Shown here piece after piece: positions 27,312-35,896 of a DNA stretch of 45,371 bases (position 1 is the stretch's first letter; each line of letters opens with the position of its first letter). Position numbers and translations under genes: made by a program. The stretch spans positions 1 through 45,371 of the forward strand of contig CAZSTA010000005.1 in assembly GCA_964609495.1 (NCBI GenBank). The letters run 5' to 3'. Origin of the DNA: CAZSTA01 sp964609495 [NCBI: uncultured bacterium] (lineage in GTDB: Bacteria > CAZSTA01). The notes under the pieces were generated by a model. It saw only the letters and a list, made by a program, of their open reading frames with translations, made no database searches and was not told where the DNA came from.

Positions 27312-28274
27312 TTAATCGTTTTTCTCTGTCAAGGAAAGCTCCAATTCCTTGACCTTAGCTTCCACCTCTGCCAAGGACTTCTTCCCAAAGTTTTTTATCT
27401 TCAATAGATCCTCTGGGGTTTGCTTTATTAATCCCCCTACAGTCCCAATTTTATTCTTCTTCAGACATCTATAGCTTCTGATCGAAAGATCTAACTCTTC
27501 GATCGTAGTGGCAAGTAGCTGCTGTCTTTCCTTTTCCTCCTCCAATCCCTCCTCTTCTTCCTCCGCCGCGACTACCTCTTCCTTCACTTCTCTCTCTTGG
27601 ATACTTGAGAAGATTTTGAGATGTTGCTGTAGTATATTAGCTGCCTCACTGACTGCCTCACTGGGAGAGATACTTCCACCCGTCCAGACCTCCAAGATCA
27701 ATTTATCGTAATTAGTAATTTGTCCCACCCTGGTGTTCTCAATAGTGAAGTTCACCTTCTTCACTGGGGAGAAGATAGCATCGATCGGGATCGTTCCAAG
27801 GGGTTGATCGGGCTTCTTATTGCTTTCAGCCTGAACATATCCCCTCCCCTTTTCTATCGTCAATTCCATACCGAACTCTGCTCCATCGGTTAGGGTAGCG
27901 ATATGAAGTTCAGGATTGAGAAGCTCTACACTACTGGGAAACATAATATCAGCAGCCACTACCTCCCCTTCATCCTTGACCTCCAAGCGGGCTTTTTGAG
28001 ACTCTTCAACATAGGATTTCAGAAGCAACTCCTTAATGTTTAGGATCATCTCAGTAGTATCCTCCACTATCCCTGGTATTGTAGAGAACTCATGGAGAAC
28101 GTTGTCGATTTTAATTGAAGTTACGGCTGTTCCCCTCAGCGAGGACAGTAACACCCTCCTCAGTGAATTGCCCAAAGTAACCCCATATCCTCTCTCCAGA
28201 GGTTCAGCGATGAATTTTCCGTAATTGTCGGTGAGTTCGACCGTCCTTATATTAGGCATCTGCATATCTATCAT
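27312..28274 (-). CDS. rpoA: RNA polymerase alpha subunit
   Basis: 320 residues. The N-terminal assembly domain has FIAEPLERGYGVTLGNSLRR and the C-terminal DNA-binding domain has SYRCLKKNKIGTVGGLI and LLKIKNFGKKSLAEV. The linker between them is strikingly acidic (about 235-250, a run of Glu). ATG at 28274 follows AGGAGG; an ATG three codons later is an alternative. It is part of the rpsM-rpsK-rpsD-rpoA-rplQ order. Confidence 0.98.
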   Translation of the reverse strand: MIDMQMPNIRTVELTDNYGKFIAEPLERGYGVTLGNSLRRVLLSSLRGTAVTSIKIDNVLHEFSTIPGIVEDTTEMILNIKELLLKSYVEESQKARLEVKDEGEVVAADIMFPSSVELLNPELHIATLTDGAEFGMELTIEKGRGYVQAESNKKPDQPLGTIPIDAIFSPVKKVNFTIENTRVGQITNYDKLILEVWTGGSISPSEAVSEAANILQQHLKIFSSIQEREVKEEVVAAEEEEEGLEEEKERQQLLATTIEELDLSIRSYRCLKKNKIGTVGGLIKQTPEDLLKIKNFGKKSLAEVEAKVKELELSLTEKND

Positions 28275-28388
28275 TCAGAATTCGACCTCCTGAAGTAGAT
28301 ATCTAAGGATAAGAAATTTTCCCTCCTACCTTCTAGATCTTCTACTTCTCAGACTTCAGTTCCTTAAAAAGAGGTGCTAAATTAAGAA

Positions 28389-29018
28389 TTAGCGAGAATA
28401 GTACTCCACAATCAATTGCTCTTGAATGGGTACTACTATATCCTCTCTGGTTGGCAGTTTCGTAACTCTGCCTGCTAGCTCCTCAGGATCAACCTCCAGC
28501 CAGGAAGGGACTATCCCTTGGAGAGAAGCAGCATTTTCTTTTATAGCTGTTATTCTCTTGCTCTTCTGTCTCACAACAATTAGATCCCCTACGTTCACTT
28601 GATAAGAGGGTATATTAACCTTACGTCCATTAACCTCGATATGACCATGTCGAACCAATTGTCTAGCCCCCCTGCGAGAGGATGCAAATCCCATTCTGAA
28701 TACCACATTATCCAGCCTTCGCTCCAGCATAGATAATAAAATCTCACCGGTCACTCCCTTTTGTCGTTCAGCTTTCTCAAAGTAACCGCGGAATTGAGCC
28801 TCCAATATTCCATACATTCGCCGAACTTTCTGCTTTTCCTTAAGACGAATACTATAGTCGGAAGGCTGTCTTCTCCTTCTTCCTCTTCTTCCATATCGCT
28901 TCACGGCGGCTTGGCGCTCTATAACGCACTTGCTACTATTACATCTGCTCCCTTTTAAAAAGAGCTTTTCTCCATAACTACGGCATAATTTACACACCGC
29001 TCCTGTATATCTTGCCAT
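28389..29018 (-). CDS. rpsD: 30S ribosomal protein S4 (zinc type)
   Basis: 209 residues. The N-terminal zinc-binding cysteines are present ([18 protein letters not shown], with a fourth Cys at CVIE). The S4 RNA-binding domain has [20 protein letters not shown] and [18 protein letters not shown]. It is a primary 16S rRNA binder and often represses its own operon. Confidence 0.98.
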   Translation of the reverse strand: MARYTGAVCKLCRSYGEKLFLKGSRCNSSKCVIERQAAVKRYGRRGRRRRQPSDYSIRLKEKQKVRRMYGILEAQFRGYFEKAERQKGVTGEILLSMLERRLDNVVFRMGFASSRRGARQLVRHGHIEVNGRKVNIPSYQVNVGDLIVVRQKSKRITAIKENAASLQGIVPSWLEVDPEELAGRVTKLPTREDIVVPIQEQLIVEYYSR

Positions 29019-29050
29019 CTATCAGGTCTGGTCCAACTGAGCGAATCCCT

Positions 29051-29093
29051 CCCTAGGGGGAGGAATTATCCCCTCTATCTCTCCTACATTTTA
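29051..29093 (-). repeat. R1 palindrome between rpsD and rpsK
   Basis: CCTAGGGGGAGGAATTATCC, CCTCTATCTC and TCCTACATTTTAAG match the R1 consensus end to end, with diverged positions. It lies in the 159-bp spacer, otherwise empty of recognisable features. Confidence 0.8.
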
Positions 29094-29177
29094 AGCCCCA
29101 TATTTGAGAGAGGGCAGTATCTCCGAGGGATAACACCTCAGTTTGCCAGTCTTTCACCTCCCATTCTTTTGAAATAA

Positions 29178-29570
29178 CTATACCCTTCTCCGCTTAGGAG
29201 GACGGCACCCATTATGGGGTATAGGAGTAACATCCTTGATTACGTTGATCTCCAATCCAGCGGCTTGCAGGGATCTGATAGCGGTATCCCTACCAGCTCC
29301 TGGACCCTTAACATGAACATCCACCCGTTTTAAGCCCAAGGACATCGCTTTCCTCGCGGCCTCCTCTGCGGCTAATTGAGCTGCAAAAGGGGTCCCTTTT
29401 CTCGAACCCTTGAATCCTACCATACCAGCGCTAGCCCAAGATATAACATTCCCCTGAAAATCGGTTATGGTAACTATAGTATTATTAAAGGTGGATTTTA
29501 TATGAGCCACCCCTGCGCTTACGCTAACTTTCTCCTTCCTAGCTCTTTGACGTCTCCCTGGTCTAGGCAA
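29178..29570 (-). CDS. rpsK: 30S ribosomal protein S11
   Basis: 130 residues. Motifs are [40 protein letters not shown] and the C-terminal [14 protein letters not shown]. It lines the platform of the small subunit. It follows rpsM by 26 bp. Confidence 0.99.
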   Translation of the reverse strand: MPRPGRRQRARKEKVSVSAGVAHIKSTFNNTIVTITDFQGNVISWASAGMVGFKGSRKGTPFAAQLAAEEAARKAMSLGLKRVDVHVKGPGAGRDTAIRSLQAAGLEINVIKDVTPIPHNGCRPPKRRRV

Positions 29571-29596
29571 TTTCTGAATCCTCCTTTCCTTATCTT

Positions 29597-29971
29597 CTAC
29601 TTCTTCTTTCTTCTCACGCCAACGGTCTTCGCGGGACCCTTACTAGTCCTGGCATTAGTATGAGTGCGCTGTCCCCTAACCGGAAGCCCTCGGCGATGTC
29701 TTAAACCTCGATATGAGCCAATATCCATAAGTCTCTTGATATTGTTGGTGACTTCTCTCCTCAGATCTCCTTCCACTCGATAGTTATTATTGATCTCCTC
29801 TCTTATCTTCGTTATCTCCTGCTCAGTGAGATCCTTTACTCGAGTATCAGGATTGACTTCTGCGGCTTTTAAAATATTCTTAGAGCTACTTAAACCTATC
29901 CCATAAATATAGCTTAGAGCTATCTCCACTCTCTTATCCCTAGGCAAGTCCACCCCTGATATTCTAGCCAT
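29597..29971 (-). CDS. rpsM: 30S ribosomal protein S13
   Basis: 124 residues. [20 protein letters not shown] begins it, with the helix-two-turn-helix motif IYGIG and the basic tail [17 protein letters not shown]. The ribosome-binding site AAGGAGG is directly next to R2 copy D. Confidence 0.99.
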   Translation of the reverse strand: MARISGVDLPRDKRVEIALSYIYGIGLSSSKNILKAAEVNPDTRVKDLTEQEITKIREEINNNYRVEGDLRREVTNNIKRLMDIGSYRGLRHRRGLPVRGQRTHTNARTSKGPAKTVGVRRKKK

Positions 29972-29986
29972 CTAAAAACCTCCTTT

Positions 29987-30035
29987 TAAGGAAACTTTTG
30001 CTTCGAACAAAACTCAAGATAAAAAAGTTTCCTTA
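29987..30035 (-). repeat. R2 hairpin element, copy D (A-T variant)
   Basis: The arms read TAAGGAAACTTTT and AAAAGTTTCCTTA. The usual T-A pair in GGTAAC/GTTACC is replaced by A-T in both arms. It lies immediately upstream of the rpsM ribosome-binding site. Confidence 0.9.
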
Positions 30036-30143
30036 TTCAATACAAATTTGCGATCCCCTCTAGGGAATCCCCCCAGGCGTTAATTCAGCCCCGTCCAAGC
30101 CTATTCAACCCCTATTGCCGAGTTGTGTTGCCCCCAATTTCAT

Positions 30144-30170
30144 CCCCGAGGCAAGCCTCGGGGTTTTCTT
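30144..30170 (+). terminator. Plus-strand intrinsic terminator-like hairpin
   Basis: CCCCGAGGC (30144-30152) and GCCTCGGGG (30155-30163) form a 9-bp stem followed on the plus strand by TTTTCTT. It faces against the direction of the ribosomal operon, where no T run follows. It may stop antisense transcription or be a mobile palindrome. The surrounding 207-bp rpmJ-rpsM spacer has no gene. Confidence 0.5.
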
Positions 30171-30242
30171 GGCACAATTTTATAACAGGAATTTTACCTG
30201 GTAAAGTGAGATCCTGCGAGGCTCAAACTTATTCAAATTCCC

Positions 30243-30356
30243 TCATCCCTGTCTCTGCTTATGCCGAGGATTACTACATATAATGCGGACTTTCCCTTTC
30301 CGCTTTATCACCTTACATCTTTCACAGATCGGCTTTACTGATGATCTAACCTTCAT
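30243..30356 (-). CDS. rpmJ: 50S ribosomal protein L36
   Basis: 37 residues: [20 protein letters not shown] followed by [17 protein letters not shown]. The zinc ribbon C11-x2-C14-x12-C27-x4-H32 is intact. Its start overlaps the end of the upstream acetyltransferase gene by 11 nt, suggesting coupled translation. Placement before rpsM is standard, but usually it directly follows infA. Confidence 0.97.
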   Translation of the reverse strand: MKVRSSVKPICERCKVIKRKGKVRIICSNPRHKQRQG

Positions 30357-31251
30357 CAAAATTCACCTCAGTTTCTCTACCACTCTTTCTTAAGATATCG
30401 TAATTTCTCCTTTTTCCTATCTTTTCATCATATATACTTATATAATCGGTTAAAATATATCCTTCCTTGAAATAATGCTTGAAGAGAAATCCCACTCTTT
30501 CATTCCATTCCTTAGCTACCTCTATATCTCTATCTCTGATTCCTCTAATATAATCTGGAATTTGGACGATAATAAATTTATTCTCTTTAGATATATCTAT
30601 ATCCTTTATCCTCTCGATCCCATCTCTATATTCAACTTCGTTAACTAGGGAAGCCTCATAAGTTGCAAGTAGAGATTCGAGGGCGAGCTCCTCTCTTCGC
30701 CCTTCAATAGCTCTCTTCACTCGCTCACTCTTTATATGCCACTCCACCATAAATCTCATAGATTTAGCCCCCTGATAGTCCGCTAAGCCATCTACTGCGC
30801 TATAACCATATAGATTCTCTACGTAGGTCCTCGTCACAGCGCCTAGCTTGCGAATGTATAAGTTGCTATTCCTTCCCTCTAAAGGATCAAAGGTCCAACG
30901 TAGCTCATTTATTCCAAGTTGGAGAGCGGATTCTCTCTGGGAAAGAGCAAGCCTAAAGCCGATGGAACGATCTCGATATTCTCTATCTACCACTAGGATC
31001 TGCACATAGCGAAATTTCTTCTCCTCCTCCCAGGCGGGAAGAACTAAGATAAAGCCAACTATTCTCCCCTCACAGAATGCTAAGGAAACCGATCCCCCTG
31101 TTTTCTCAGCAGTAATGTAGAGTTGAGCTGGATAACAAGCCCGGTAGTCACTATAACCCTGCGCTCTCCTATGCAATTCTACGCACTCGTAGGCTTCCTC
31201 GGGATCTTCGAGGTGGCTGATTAGGATCTCCTCGGAACCTGCTTCCTTCAT
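30346..31251 (-). CDS. GNAT-fold acetyltransferase-like protein inside the ribosomal operon
   Basis: A 301-residue protein. Residues about 10-165 have a GNAT pattern: [14 protein letters not shown], then [16 protein letters not shown] for the central strands, then [20 protein letters not shown], the acetyl-CoA loop, here a weak form of the Q/RxxGxG/A motif. [23 protein letters not shown] resembles the COG3375 group. The C-terminal 120 residues are unassigned. It sits between infA and rpmJ, where no gene is normally found, and overlaps rpmJ by 11 nt. Substrate unknown. Confidence 0.72.
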   Translation of the reverse strand: MKEAGSEEILISHLEDPEEAYECVELHRRAQGYSDYRACYPAQLYITAEKTGGSVSLAFCEGRIVGFILVLPAWEEEKKFRYVQILVVDREYRDRSIGFRLALSQRESALQLGINELRWTFDPLEGRNSNLYIRKLGAVTRTYVENLYGYSAVDGLADYQGAKSMRFMVEWHIKSERVKRAIEGRREELALESLLATYEASLVNEVEYRDGIERIKDIDISKENKFIIVQIPDYIRGIRDRDIEVAKEWNERVGFLFKHYFKEGYILTDYISIYDEKIGKRRNYDILRKSGRETEVNFDEG

Positions 31252-31333
31252 TTTAAAACATAGTCCTCCAGCTTTCTCGGTTCGTTAGATGATTACCCTT
31301 CCATTTCTTTTCGCTGGCATTTACCTCTTCCCC

Positions 31334-31555
31334 TCAACGGCGATATACTATTCTGCCTCGCGTTAGATCATAGGGCGAAAGCTCAACAACTACCCTATCA
31401 CCAGGTAAGATCCTGATATAATGTATTCGCATCTTCCCCGAGATATGAGCTAGAACAGTCTGCCCATCCTTCAATTCTACCCTGAACATCATGTTGGGGA
31501 GGGACTCCGTCACAGTTCCTTCTACCTCGATGATGTCTTTCTTAGTTTTAGCCAC
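31334..31555 (-). CDS. infA: Translation initiation factor IF-1
   Basis: 73 residues with an S1/OB fold: [19 protein letters not shown], then [20 protein letters not shown] and [12 protein letters not shown]-1 blocks the ribosomal A site during initiation. The start is GTG with GGAGG 7 nt upstream. It follows map with an R1 palindrome in the gap; the 82 bp after it hold nothing notable. Confidence 0.98.
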   Translation of the reverse strand: MAKTKKDIIEVEGTVTESLPNMMFRVELKDGQTVLAHISGKMRIHYIRILPGDRVVVELSPYDLTRGRIVYRR

Positions 31556-31591
31556 TATCTCACCTCCAATTTCTATATTTTCCCCTAATTG

Positions 31592-31618
31592 ATATAGGAG
31601 GGAAGGATTCCCCCCTCT
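31592..31618 (-). repeat. Short R1-like palindrome between map and infA
   Basis: TATAGGAGGGAAGGATTCCC then CCCTCTTA. It reads as R1 in the opposite orientation with its middle shortened, and ends at the map stop codon. Confidence 0.6.
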
Positions 31619-32391
31619 TATTCACCACCTATTATAGTTAAAATATCGGGTCCATCCCTGGAAATAGCCACCGTATTTTCGAAGTGAGCGGATAGGCTGC
31701 CGTCACTAGTAACAACCGTCCAACCATCATTTACCTTCCTAACCGCATATCTGCCGACGTTGACCATAGGCTCGATCGCCAGAACCATTCCCACCTTTAA
31801 GCGAGGACCTCTACCAGGTGGGCCGTAGTTGGGGATCTGAGGATCCTCATGCATATTACTGCCAATGCCATGTCCCACAAAGTCGCGCACCACAGAGAAC
31901 CCGTTATCCTCCACGTAAGATTGAACAGCATGGGATATATCTGACAATCTATTCCCTGCTCTAGCCTTATCTATGCCCCTAAACAGAGCCTCTTCCGTAA
32001 TCCGTAATAATTTTCTAGCCTCCTCTCCCACCTCTCCCACGGGAAAGGTTCTAGCGGCATCCCCACAATAACCTTTATAGATCGTTCCGATATCTACGCT
32101 GACTATATCTCCCTCCCGAATCCTTCTCTCCTCCGAAGGAATACCATGAACTACTTCTTCATTTATAGATATACACGTATTCCCGGGGAAGGGAATAGTT
32201 CCCGGTAGCTGATAATTCTTGAAAGAAGCCTTTGCTCCCTGGCTCTCGATGACCTCCAGAGCGATTCTATCTAATTCAAGCGTGGTCACTCCTGGTTTCA
32301 AATTTTCCTTTATCTCCTGGAGAGCCAAGGCTACGATCCGTCCACTGCGGCGCATATACTCTATCTCTCGTTGGGATTTGATAACTATCAT
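31618..32391 (-). CDS. map: Methionine aminopeptidase type I
   Basis: A 257-residue metalloprotease that removes the initiator Met. All five metal ligands are visible in context: D in [10 protein letters not shown] in CGDAART, H in [14 protein letters not shown] in AIEPMV and E in HFENTVAI. It lacks the N-terminal zinc finger of longer forms. Its place between adk and infA is the common bacterial order. Confidence 0.98.
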   Translation of the reverse strand: MIVIKSQREIEYMRRSGRIVALALQEIKENLKPGVTTLELDRIALEVIESQGAKASFKNYQLPGTIPFPGNTCISINEEVVHGIPSEERRIREGDIVSVDIGTIYKGYCGDAARTFPVGEVGEEARKLLRITEEALFRGIDKARAGNRLSDISHAVQSYVEDNGFSVVRDFVGHGIGSNMHEDPQIPNYGPPGRGPRLKVGMVLAIEPMVNVGRYAVRKVNDGWTVVTSDGSLSAHFENTVAISRDGPDILTIIGGE

Positions 32392-32428
32392 AATATACCT
32401 TCAAGGAATTTAGGATTCTTAACCGAAA

Positions 32429-33068
32429 TTAATTCTCAGCAATAAGGGCAAGGATCGCTTTCTGAACCTCGGGAATGGAGGGTTCTCCATCTACCTTCTT
32501 TAGCTTTCCTCTCCTCTCATAATACTCGATAAGAGGCTTAGTCTGAGCAGTGTAAACCTTTAGTCTTCTCTTGATCGTCTCCTCCTTGTCATCATCTCTT
32601 TGGTAAAGTTCTCCCCCACATTTATCACATACTCCCTCCTCTTTAGGGGGACTATATATAAGATGATAGCTAGCGGAACATCTGCGACATAGCCTTCTTC
32701 CCGATATCCTCTTTATAATCTCCTCATCGGAAACCTCTAGTTCAATAACCATTTCGAGCTCCAATTCGTTCAGAGTATCATCTAAAGCCTCGGCTTGAGC
32801 GATCGTCCGGGGGAAGCCATCCAGTATAAATCCCTTCTGGGAAGGATTCTTTAATCTATCCTTAATGATTCCGATCACGATCTCATCAGGGACTAAAGCT
32901 CCAGATCTCACATATCCTTCAGCCTTCTTGCCCAGCTCTGTCCCTTCCTTTATCGCCGCTCGTAATATATCACCGGTGGATATATGAGGGATATCATACT
33001 TGACAGAGAGCATATCCGCTTGAGTCCCCTTGCCGGAACCAGGCGGTCCTAATATGATCAATCTCACT
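32429..33068 (-). CDS. adk: Adenylate kinase (zinc-lid form)
   Basis: An open frame extends up to 33139, but GTG at 33068 is chosen. AAGGAGG (33077-33083) lies 8 nt upstream and the protein then begins MRLIILGPPGSGKGTQ, as the family does, giving 212 residues. The P-loop is GPPGSGKGT. The lid has four cysteines (CRRC and CDKCGG) for zinc. The frame upstream of the start is an R1 palindrome, not protein. It balances ATP, ADP and AMP. Confidence 0.97.
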
Positions 33069-33107
33069 TCAGCATCCTCCTTCGTAATCTTATAACCCTT
33101 CCCCTCA

Positions 33108-33135
33108 AATATAGGAGGTGGATTCCTCTCCCTTA
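33108..33135 (-). repeat. R1-like palindrome between secY and adk
   Basis: AAATATAGGAGG, TGGATTCC and TCTCCCTT: a reversed R1 copy touching the secY stop codon at 33133. It lengthens the adk frame artificially. Confidence 0.65.
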
Positions 33136-34431
33136 CCACTGACGTCCTTTCAAACGTCCCTTCTTCATAAATCCCTCGTAATGGCGCATCAAGAGATGTG
33201 ATTCTATCTGCTTCATTGTATCCATTGCCACCCCTACAATGATTAGCAGAGAAGTTCCCCCAAAATAGAAGGTCGTGATCCCCGTGACCCTGATCATAAT
33301 CTGAGGCAAGATGGCGATCGAAGCTAAGAAGATAGCTCCGGTTAAGGTTATACGGGATAGGGTTCTATCAAGATAATCCGCGGTTGTTTTCCCCGGTCTG
33401 ATGCCGGGAATAAAGCCACCATACTTCTTCATATTATCGGCTACCTGTATCGGGTTGAAGGTAATAGCGGTATAGAAGTAGGTGAAGAAGATGATCAATG
33501 CACAATAGACCAGATTATACCAAACTCCACTTGGACTTAAGGCATTTCCCATCTGTTTGAAAAAACCCCAGCCCTCGGGGGCATACTGAGCTATCGTTCC
33601 CGGAATAGCTAGGAGGGATACCGCGAAGATGACCGGAATAACCCCAGCGTGATTCACTCTGAGAGGTATATAGGTGCTCTGTCCTCCGTAAACCTTTCGT
33701 CCCACCACTCTCTTAGCATAACGCACTGGGATCTGACGCTGACCTTGTTCAATTAGAACTACCGCGCCGATGACAATGACTGCGATAGCAAGGAAAGCTA
33801 AAACTGATACAGGACCGAAGTTAGTTCCATATAACTGAGCAGTTCGCTTTATCTCGAAGGGATAACGAGAGATGATGCTGGTAAAGATGATGAGCGATAT
33901 CCCATTTCCGATCCCAGACTCGGTTATCCTCTCTCCTAACCACATCAGGAAGGCTACTCCAGCCGTTAGGGTCATTACCATAGTGATTGTAAAAACCCAG
34001 CCGGGATTAGCTACCGCTCCCATTCTCTCGACCCATATACTTAGACCAAAGGCTTGCAAGGCGCCAAAGAAGACCGCTCCATATCTGGTATATTGATTAA
34101 TCTTACGACGTCCTTCCTCTCCCTCTTTGGCTAACTTCTCCAACTGAGGAATTACCACTTGGAGCAATTGCATGATAATCGAGGCGTTAATGTAAGGGAT
34201 TATCCCCATAGCGAAAATCGTGAAGTTCTTAAATGCTCCTCCAGCAAAGAGGTCTATAAGGTCGAAGAGCCCCCCTCCTCCTTGCTGGAATAACTGAGAT
34301 AGCTTAGTCGGATCGATCCCTGGAGTGGGAATATGAGCGCCAATACGATAAACGATCAATAGAGCTAAGGTAAAGAGTATTCTCCTCTTTAAATCGGGCA
34401 CCTTGAAGGCATTAGCTAAAGCCTTTAACAA
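33133..34431 (-). CDS. secY: Preprotein translocase subunit SecY
   Basis: A 432-residue channel protein with ten hydrophobic segments. Motifs include RILFTLALLIVYRIGAHIPT at the start, GIMPYINASII-like MGIIPYINASIIMQLL, the cytoplasmic loop QGQRQIPVRYAKR for ribosome/SecA contact, and KYGGFIPGIRPGKTTADYL. The start is TTG at 34431 after GAGGTGA. It follows rplO after 151 bp; that spacer has a weak R3-like palindrome (CCCTCCCC / GAGGAGG near 34527-34551). Confidence 0.98.
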   Translation of the reverse strand: MLKALANAFKVPDLKRRILFTLALLIVYRIGAHIPTPGIDPTKLSQLFQQGGGGLFDLIDLFAGGAFKNFTIFAMGIIPYINASIIMQLLQVVIPQLEKLAKEGEEGRRKINQYTRYGAVFFGALQAFGLSIWVERMGAVANPGWVFTITMVMTLTAGVAFLMWLGERITESGIGNGISLIIFTSIISRYPFEIKRTAQLYGTNFGPVSVLAFLAIAVIVIGAVVLIEQGQRQIPVRYAKRVVGRKVYGGQSTYIPLRVNHAGVIPVIFAVSLLAIPGTIAQYAPEGWGFFKQMGNALSPSGVWYNLVYCALIIFFTYFYTAITFNPIQVADNMKKYGGFIPGIRPGKTTADYLDRTLSRITLTGAIFLASIAILPQIMIRVTGITTFYFGGTSLLIIVGVAMDTMKQIESHLLMRHYEGFMKKGRLKGRQW

Positions 34432-34582
34432 ATTATATCACCTCGCGCTCCTAAAGAATTTACAAACTTGGATAATGCGATATAGCTAGCTTGTCGAGGA
34501 CGCAGAAATTGGTTTATCTCACCCTCCCCTCAAGAGAGGAGGAAAATAGAGGGTAACCCCTTCCTACATCAATTTCGGACGA

Positions 34583-35050
34583 TCAAAGTGGCTCGACTTT
34601 GATCAGGGATTCACTTACTTCTTTGAAGCGTCCTCCCGCAGCTTCGATCTTCTCCTTTGCAGCCTTGGAGAAGCGATGGGCTACCACAGTTAGAGCTTTC
34701 TCCAGTTTCCCATTCCCTAAAATCTTAACCCCATTGTTATTCTTAGTGATGAGGCCTCTCTGAAGGAGTAACTTGGGAGTGACAACGGTGTTCTCCGCAA
34801 AGGCGTTTAAGCTGCGAATATTCACTTCAGCATAATTTTTCTTATTAATATTTTTAAAACCTCTTTTGGGTGATCTCATATAAAGAGGTGTCTGTCCGCC
34901 CTCGAAACCTCGGCGAACCTTGGAGTGAGCCTTCTGTCCTTTCATCCCCCGACCTGCCGAGCCACCATGTCCAGAGCCATATCCTCGCCCTAACTTTTTT
35001 TTGCGTTTTCGCGATCCCTTAGGTGGTTTTAGTTCGTCGATTCTAATCAT
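34583..35050 (-). CDS. rplO: 50S ribosomal protein L15
   Basis: 155 residues. The motifs [20 protein letters not shown] and [20 protein letters not shown] are diagnostic. No ribosome-binding site is visible before its ATG; the bases upstream belong to the palindromic insert at 35061-35477. A good candidate (AAGGAG) lies beyond the insert near 35472-35477, as if the insert had separated the two. It follows rpmD in the standard order. Confidence 0.97.
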   Translation of the reverse strand: MIRIDELKPPKGSRKRKKKLGRGYGSGHGGSAGRGMKGQKAHSKVRRGFEGGQTPLYMRSPKRGFKNINKKNYAEVNIRSLNAFAENTVVTPKLLLQRGLITKNNNGVKILGNGKLEKALTVVAHRFSKAAKEKIEAAGGRFKEVSESLIKVEPL

Positions 35051-35060
35051 CTTAAATCAG

Positions 35061-35477
35061 GCACGGAGACCCCGACTGATTTTCTTTTCAATCAGTCGGG
35101 GAGGAAGTGCCTACCCTCCTCCCTACTAAAAGTAGTTGGTGTAACAAATGCCCTTGTGGTAGGGGAGGAAGTTGATCTTACCTCCTCCCCATAACAAGGT
35201 TTGGACACTAATATAAAGTGTCCCTCCACCTCACGGTGGGTTAGAGCCTCTTCGGAGCTGTTAGCAAAGGTTTTTAAGCTTACCACACTGTCCCTACCCC
35301 CAGGACTGTTTAATAGCAAGCCACAGAGCTTGGAACGAGAGGAGTATCCCAAGGTGTGTATGTGATCTCTCTCTGCTAACTTCTGCATCTTTCGGTGCCT
35401 CCTAGTCAACCAGGGCTTGGTCTCCCAAGCCCCTACTGATTTTTTAATCAGTAGGGGTAGTTGACTTCGCTTCTCCT
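35061..35477 (-). mobile_element. Palindrome-flanked, nuclease-less ISC/HEARO-like insert
   Basis: About 400 bp between rpmD and rplO, where genes are normally adjacent. Both ends carry the same 12-bp palindrome: CCCCTACTGATT/AATCAGTAGGGG (35430-35441, 35446-35457) and CCCCGACTGATT/AATCAGTCGGGG (35070-35081, 35090-35101). The single difference is compensated in each arm. On the minus strand the flank is GTGA (35481-35478). TGTGGTAGGGGAGGAAG (35155-35171) matches, on the other strand, 15 of 17 bases just after iscB (878-894). Boundaries are approximate. No transposase or nuclease is inside. The 129-residue frame through it looks unlike a protein. Confidence 0.65.
35140..35466 (-). ncRNA. Putative omega (HEARO-like) guide RNA
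   Basis: Read on the minus strand, AGTCAAC (35466-35460) pairs with GTTGACT (35410-35404), enclosing two hairpins. One is the end palindrome and the other is GGGCTTGG-GAGA-CCAAGCCC (35432-35413). Further on come CCACC-GTGA-GGTGG (35239-35226) and GGACACT/AGTGTCC (35223-35203), both compact with GNRA-like or 7-nt loops, plus GGGGAGG/CCTCCCC. Single-stranded blocks such as GTGGTAAGCTTAAAAACC and TAACCCACC recall IscB-associated RNAs from memory. In known systems a guide lies 5' of the scaffold, here the end of rpmD. Identity needs a covariance search. Confidence 0.55.
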
Positions 35478-35722
35478 TCACTAGACGATCTTGAGAGGGA
35501 GGGATCCTCCTCTATATTTAAAGAGGCTCGCTCAACCTCTAACAGATATTCCACTTCCTTGATCATCCCTCTTATAACTGGATTATCATCATGCCATACG
35601 ACCTGATTTATCTTCCTTAATCCTAAGGCCTTAACAGTTCTTCTGTGCTTTGGTATCCTTCCTATTAGGCTCTTCTTCAGAGTTACTTTGAGTTTTTCAG
35701 TCACTTCTTCTCTCTCCCTCAT
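35444..35722 (-). CDS. rpmD: 50S ribosomal protein L30 with repeat-derived C-terminal tail
   Basis: The core ([19 protein letters not shown], then [20 protein letters not shown] and EVEYLLEVE) is a normal L30 of about 60 residues. After this the frame runs on for about 25 residues: [12 protein letters not shown] comes from an R1 palindrome (35493-35520), and the stop lies in the end palindrome of the adjacent insert. The ATG at 35722 has GGAGAG upstream; ATG codons at 35770 and 35737 are alternatives with poorer homology. L30 tails of this kind are not usual. Confidence 0.9.
   Translation of the reverse strand: MREREEVTEKLKVTLKKSLIGRIPKHRRTVKALGLRKINQVVWHDDNPVIRGMIKEVEYLLEVERASLNIEEDPSLSRSSSEGEAKSTTPTD
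35493..35520 (-). repeat. R1-like palindrome at the 3' end of rpmD
   Basis: GAGAGGGAGGGATCCTCCTC followed by TATATTTA. It matches the R1 core and right end and is translated as the tail of L30. Confidence 0.7.
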
Positions 35723-35785
35723 TGCAGATCTCTCCATCTTTCTGCTATCCGACGATGTCCCTCCCCCCAAAGTTGGGCTTAACCA

Positions 35786-35893
35786 GAGGAGGAGGAATCC
35801 CCCTAAAAGGTAACTTTCGCAGAAAATCGGGGGGGGAAAATTCTCTCCTCAACCCCCTCTTATACAAATAGGATCAAGGTTAAAAAGTTACCT
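35786..35893 (-). repeat. R1 core plus interrupted R2 (copy E)
   Basis: R1 core AGGAGGAGGAATCCCCCT (to 35804) is followed directly by R2 left arm AAAAGGTAACTTTCGCAG. The R2 right part AAATAGGATCAAGG and TTAAAAAGTTACCT ends at 35893. Between them about 43 extra bases (from the G run at 35829 to about 35864) interrupt the loop. It lies in the rpsE-rpmD spacer; the other spacer bases are uninformative. Confidence 0.8.
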
Positions 35894-35896
35894 ACA

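Noticed and set aside
33069-33139. Longer N-terminus for adenylate kinase
   Set aside because: The upstream frame is an R1 palindrome; AAGGAGG is correctly placed for GTG at 33068.
35092-35481. A 129-codon open frame on the minus strand between rpmD and rplO
   Set aside because: It runs through the hairpins and both end palindromes of the insert, has no protein-like pattern or homology I recognise, and its frame is best explained by a structured RNA/element.
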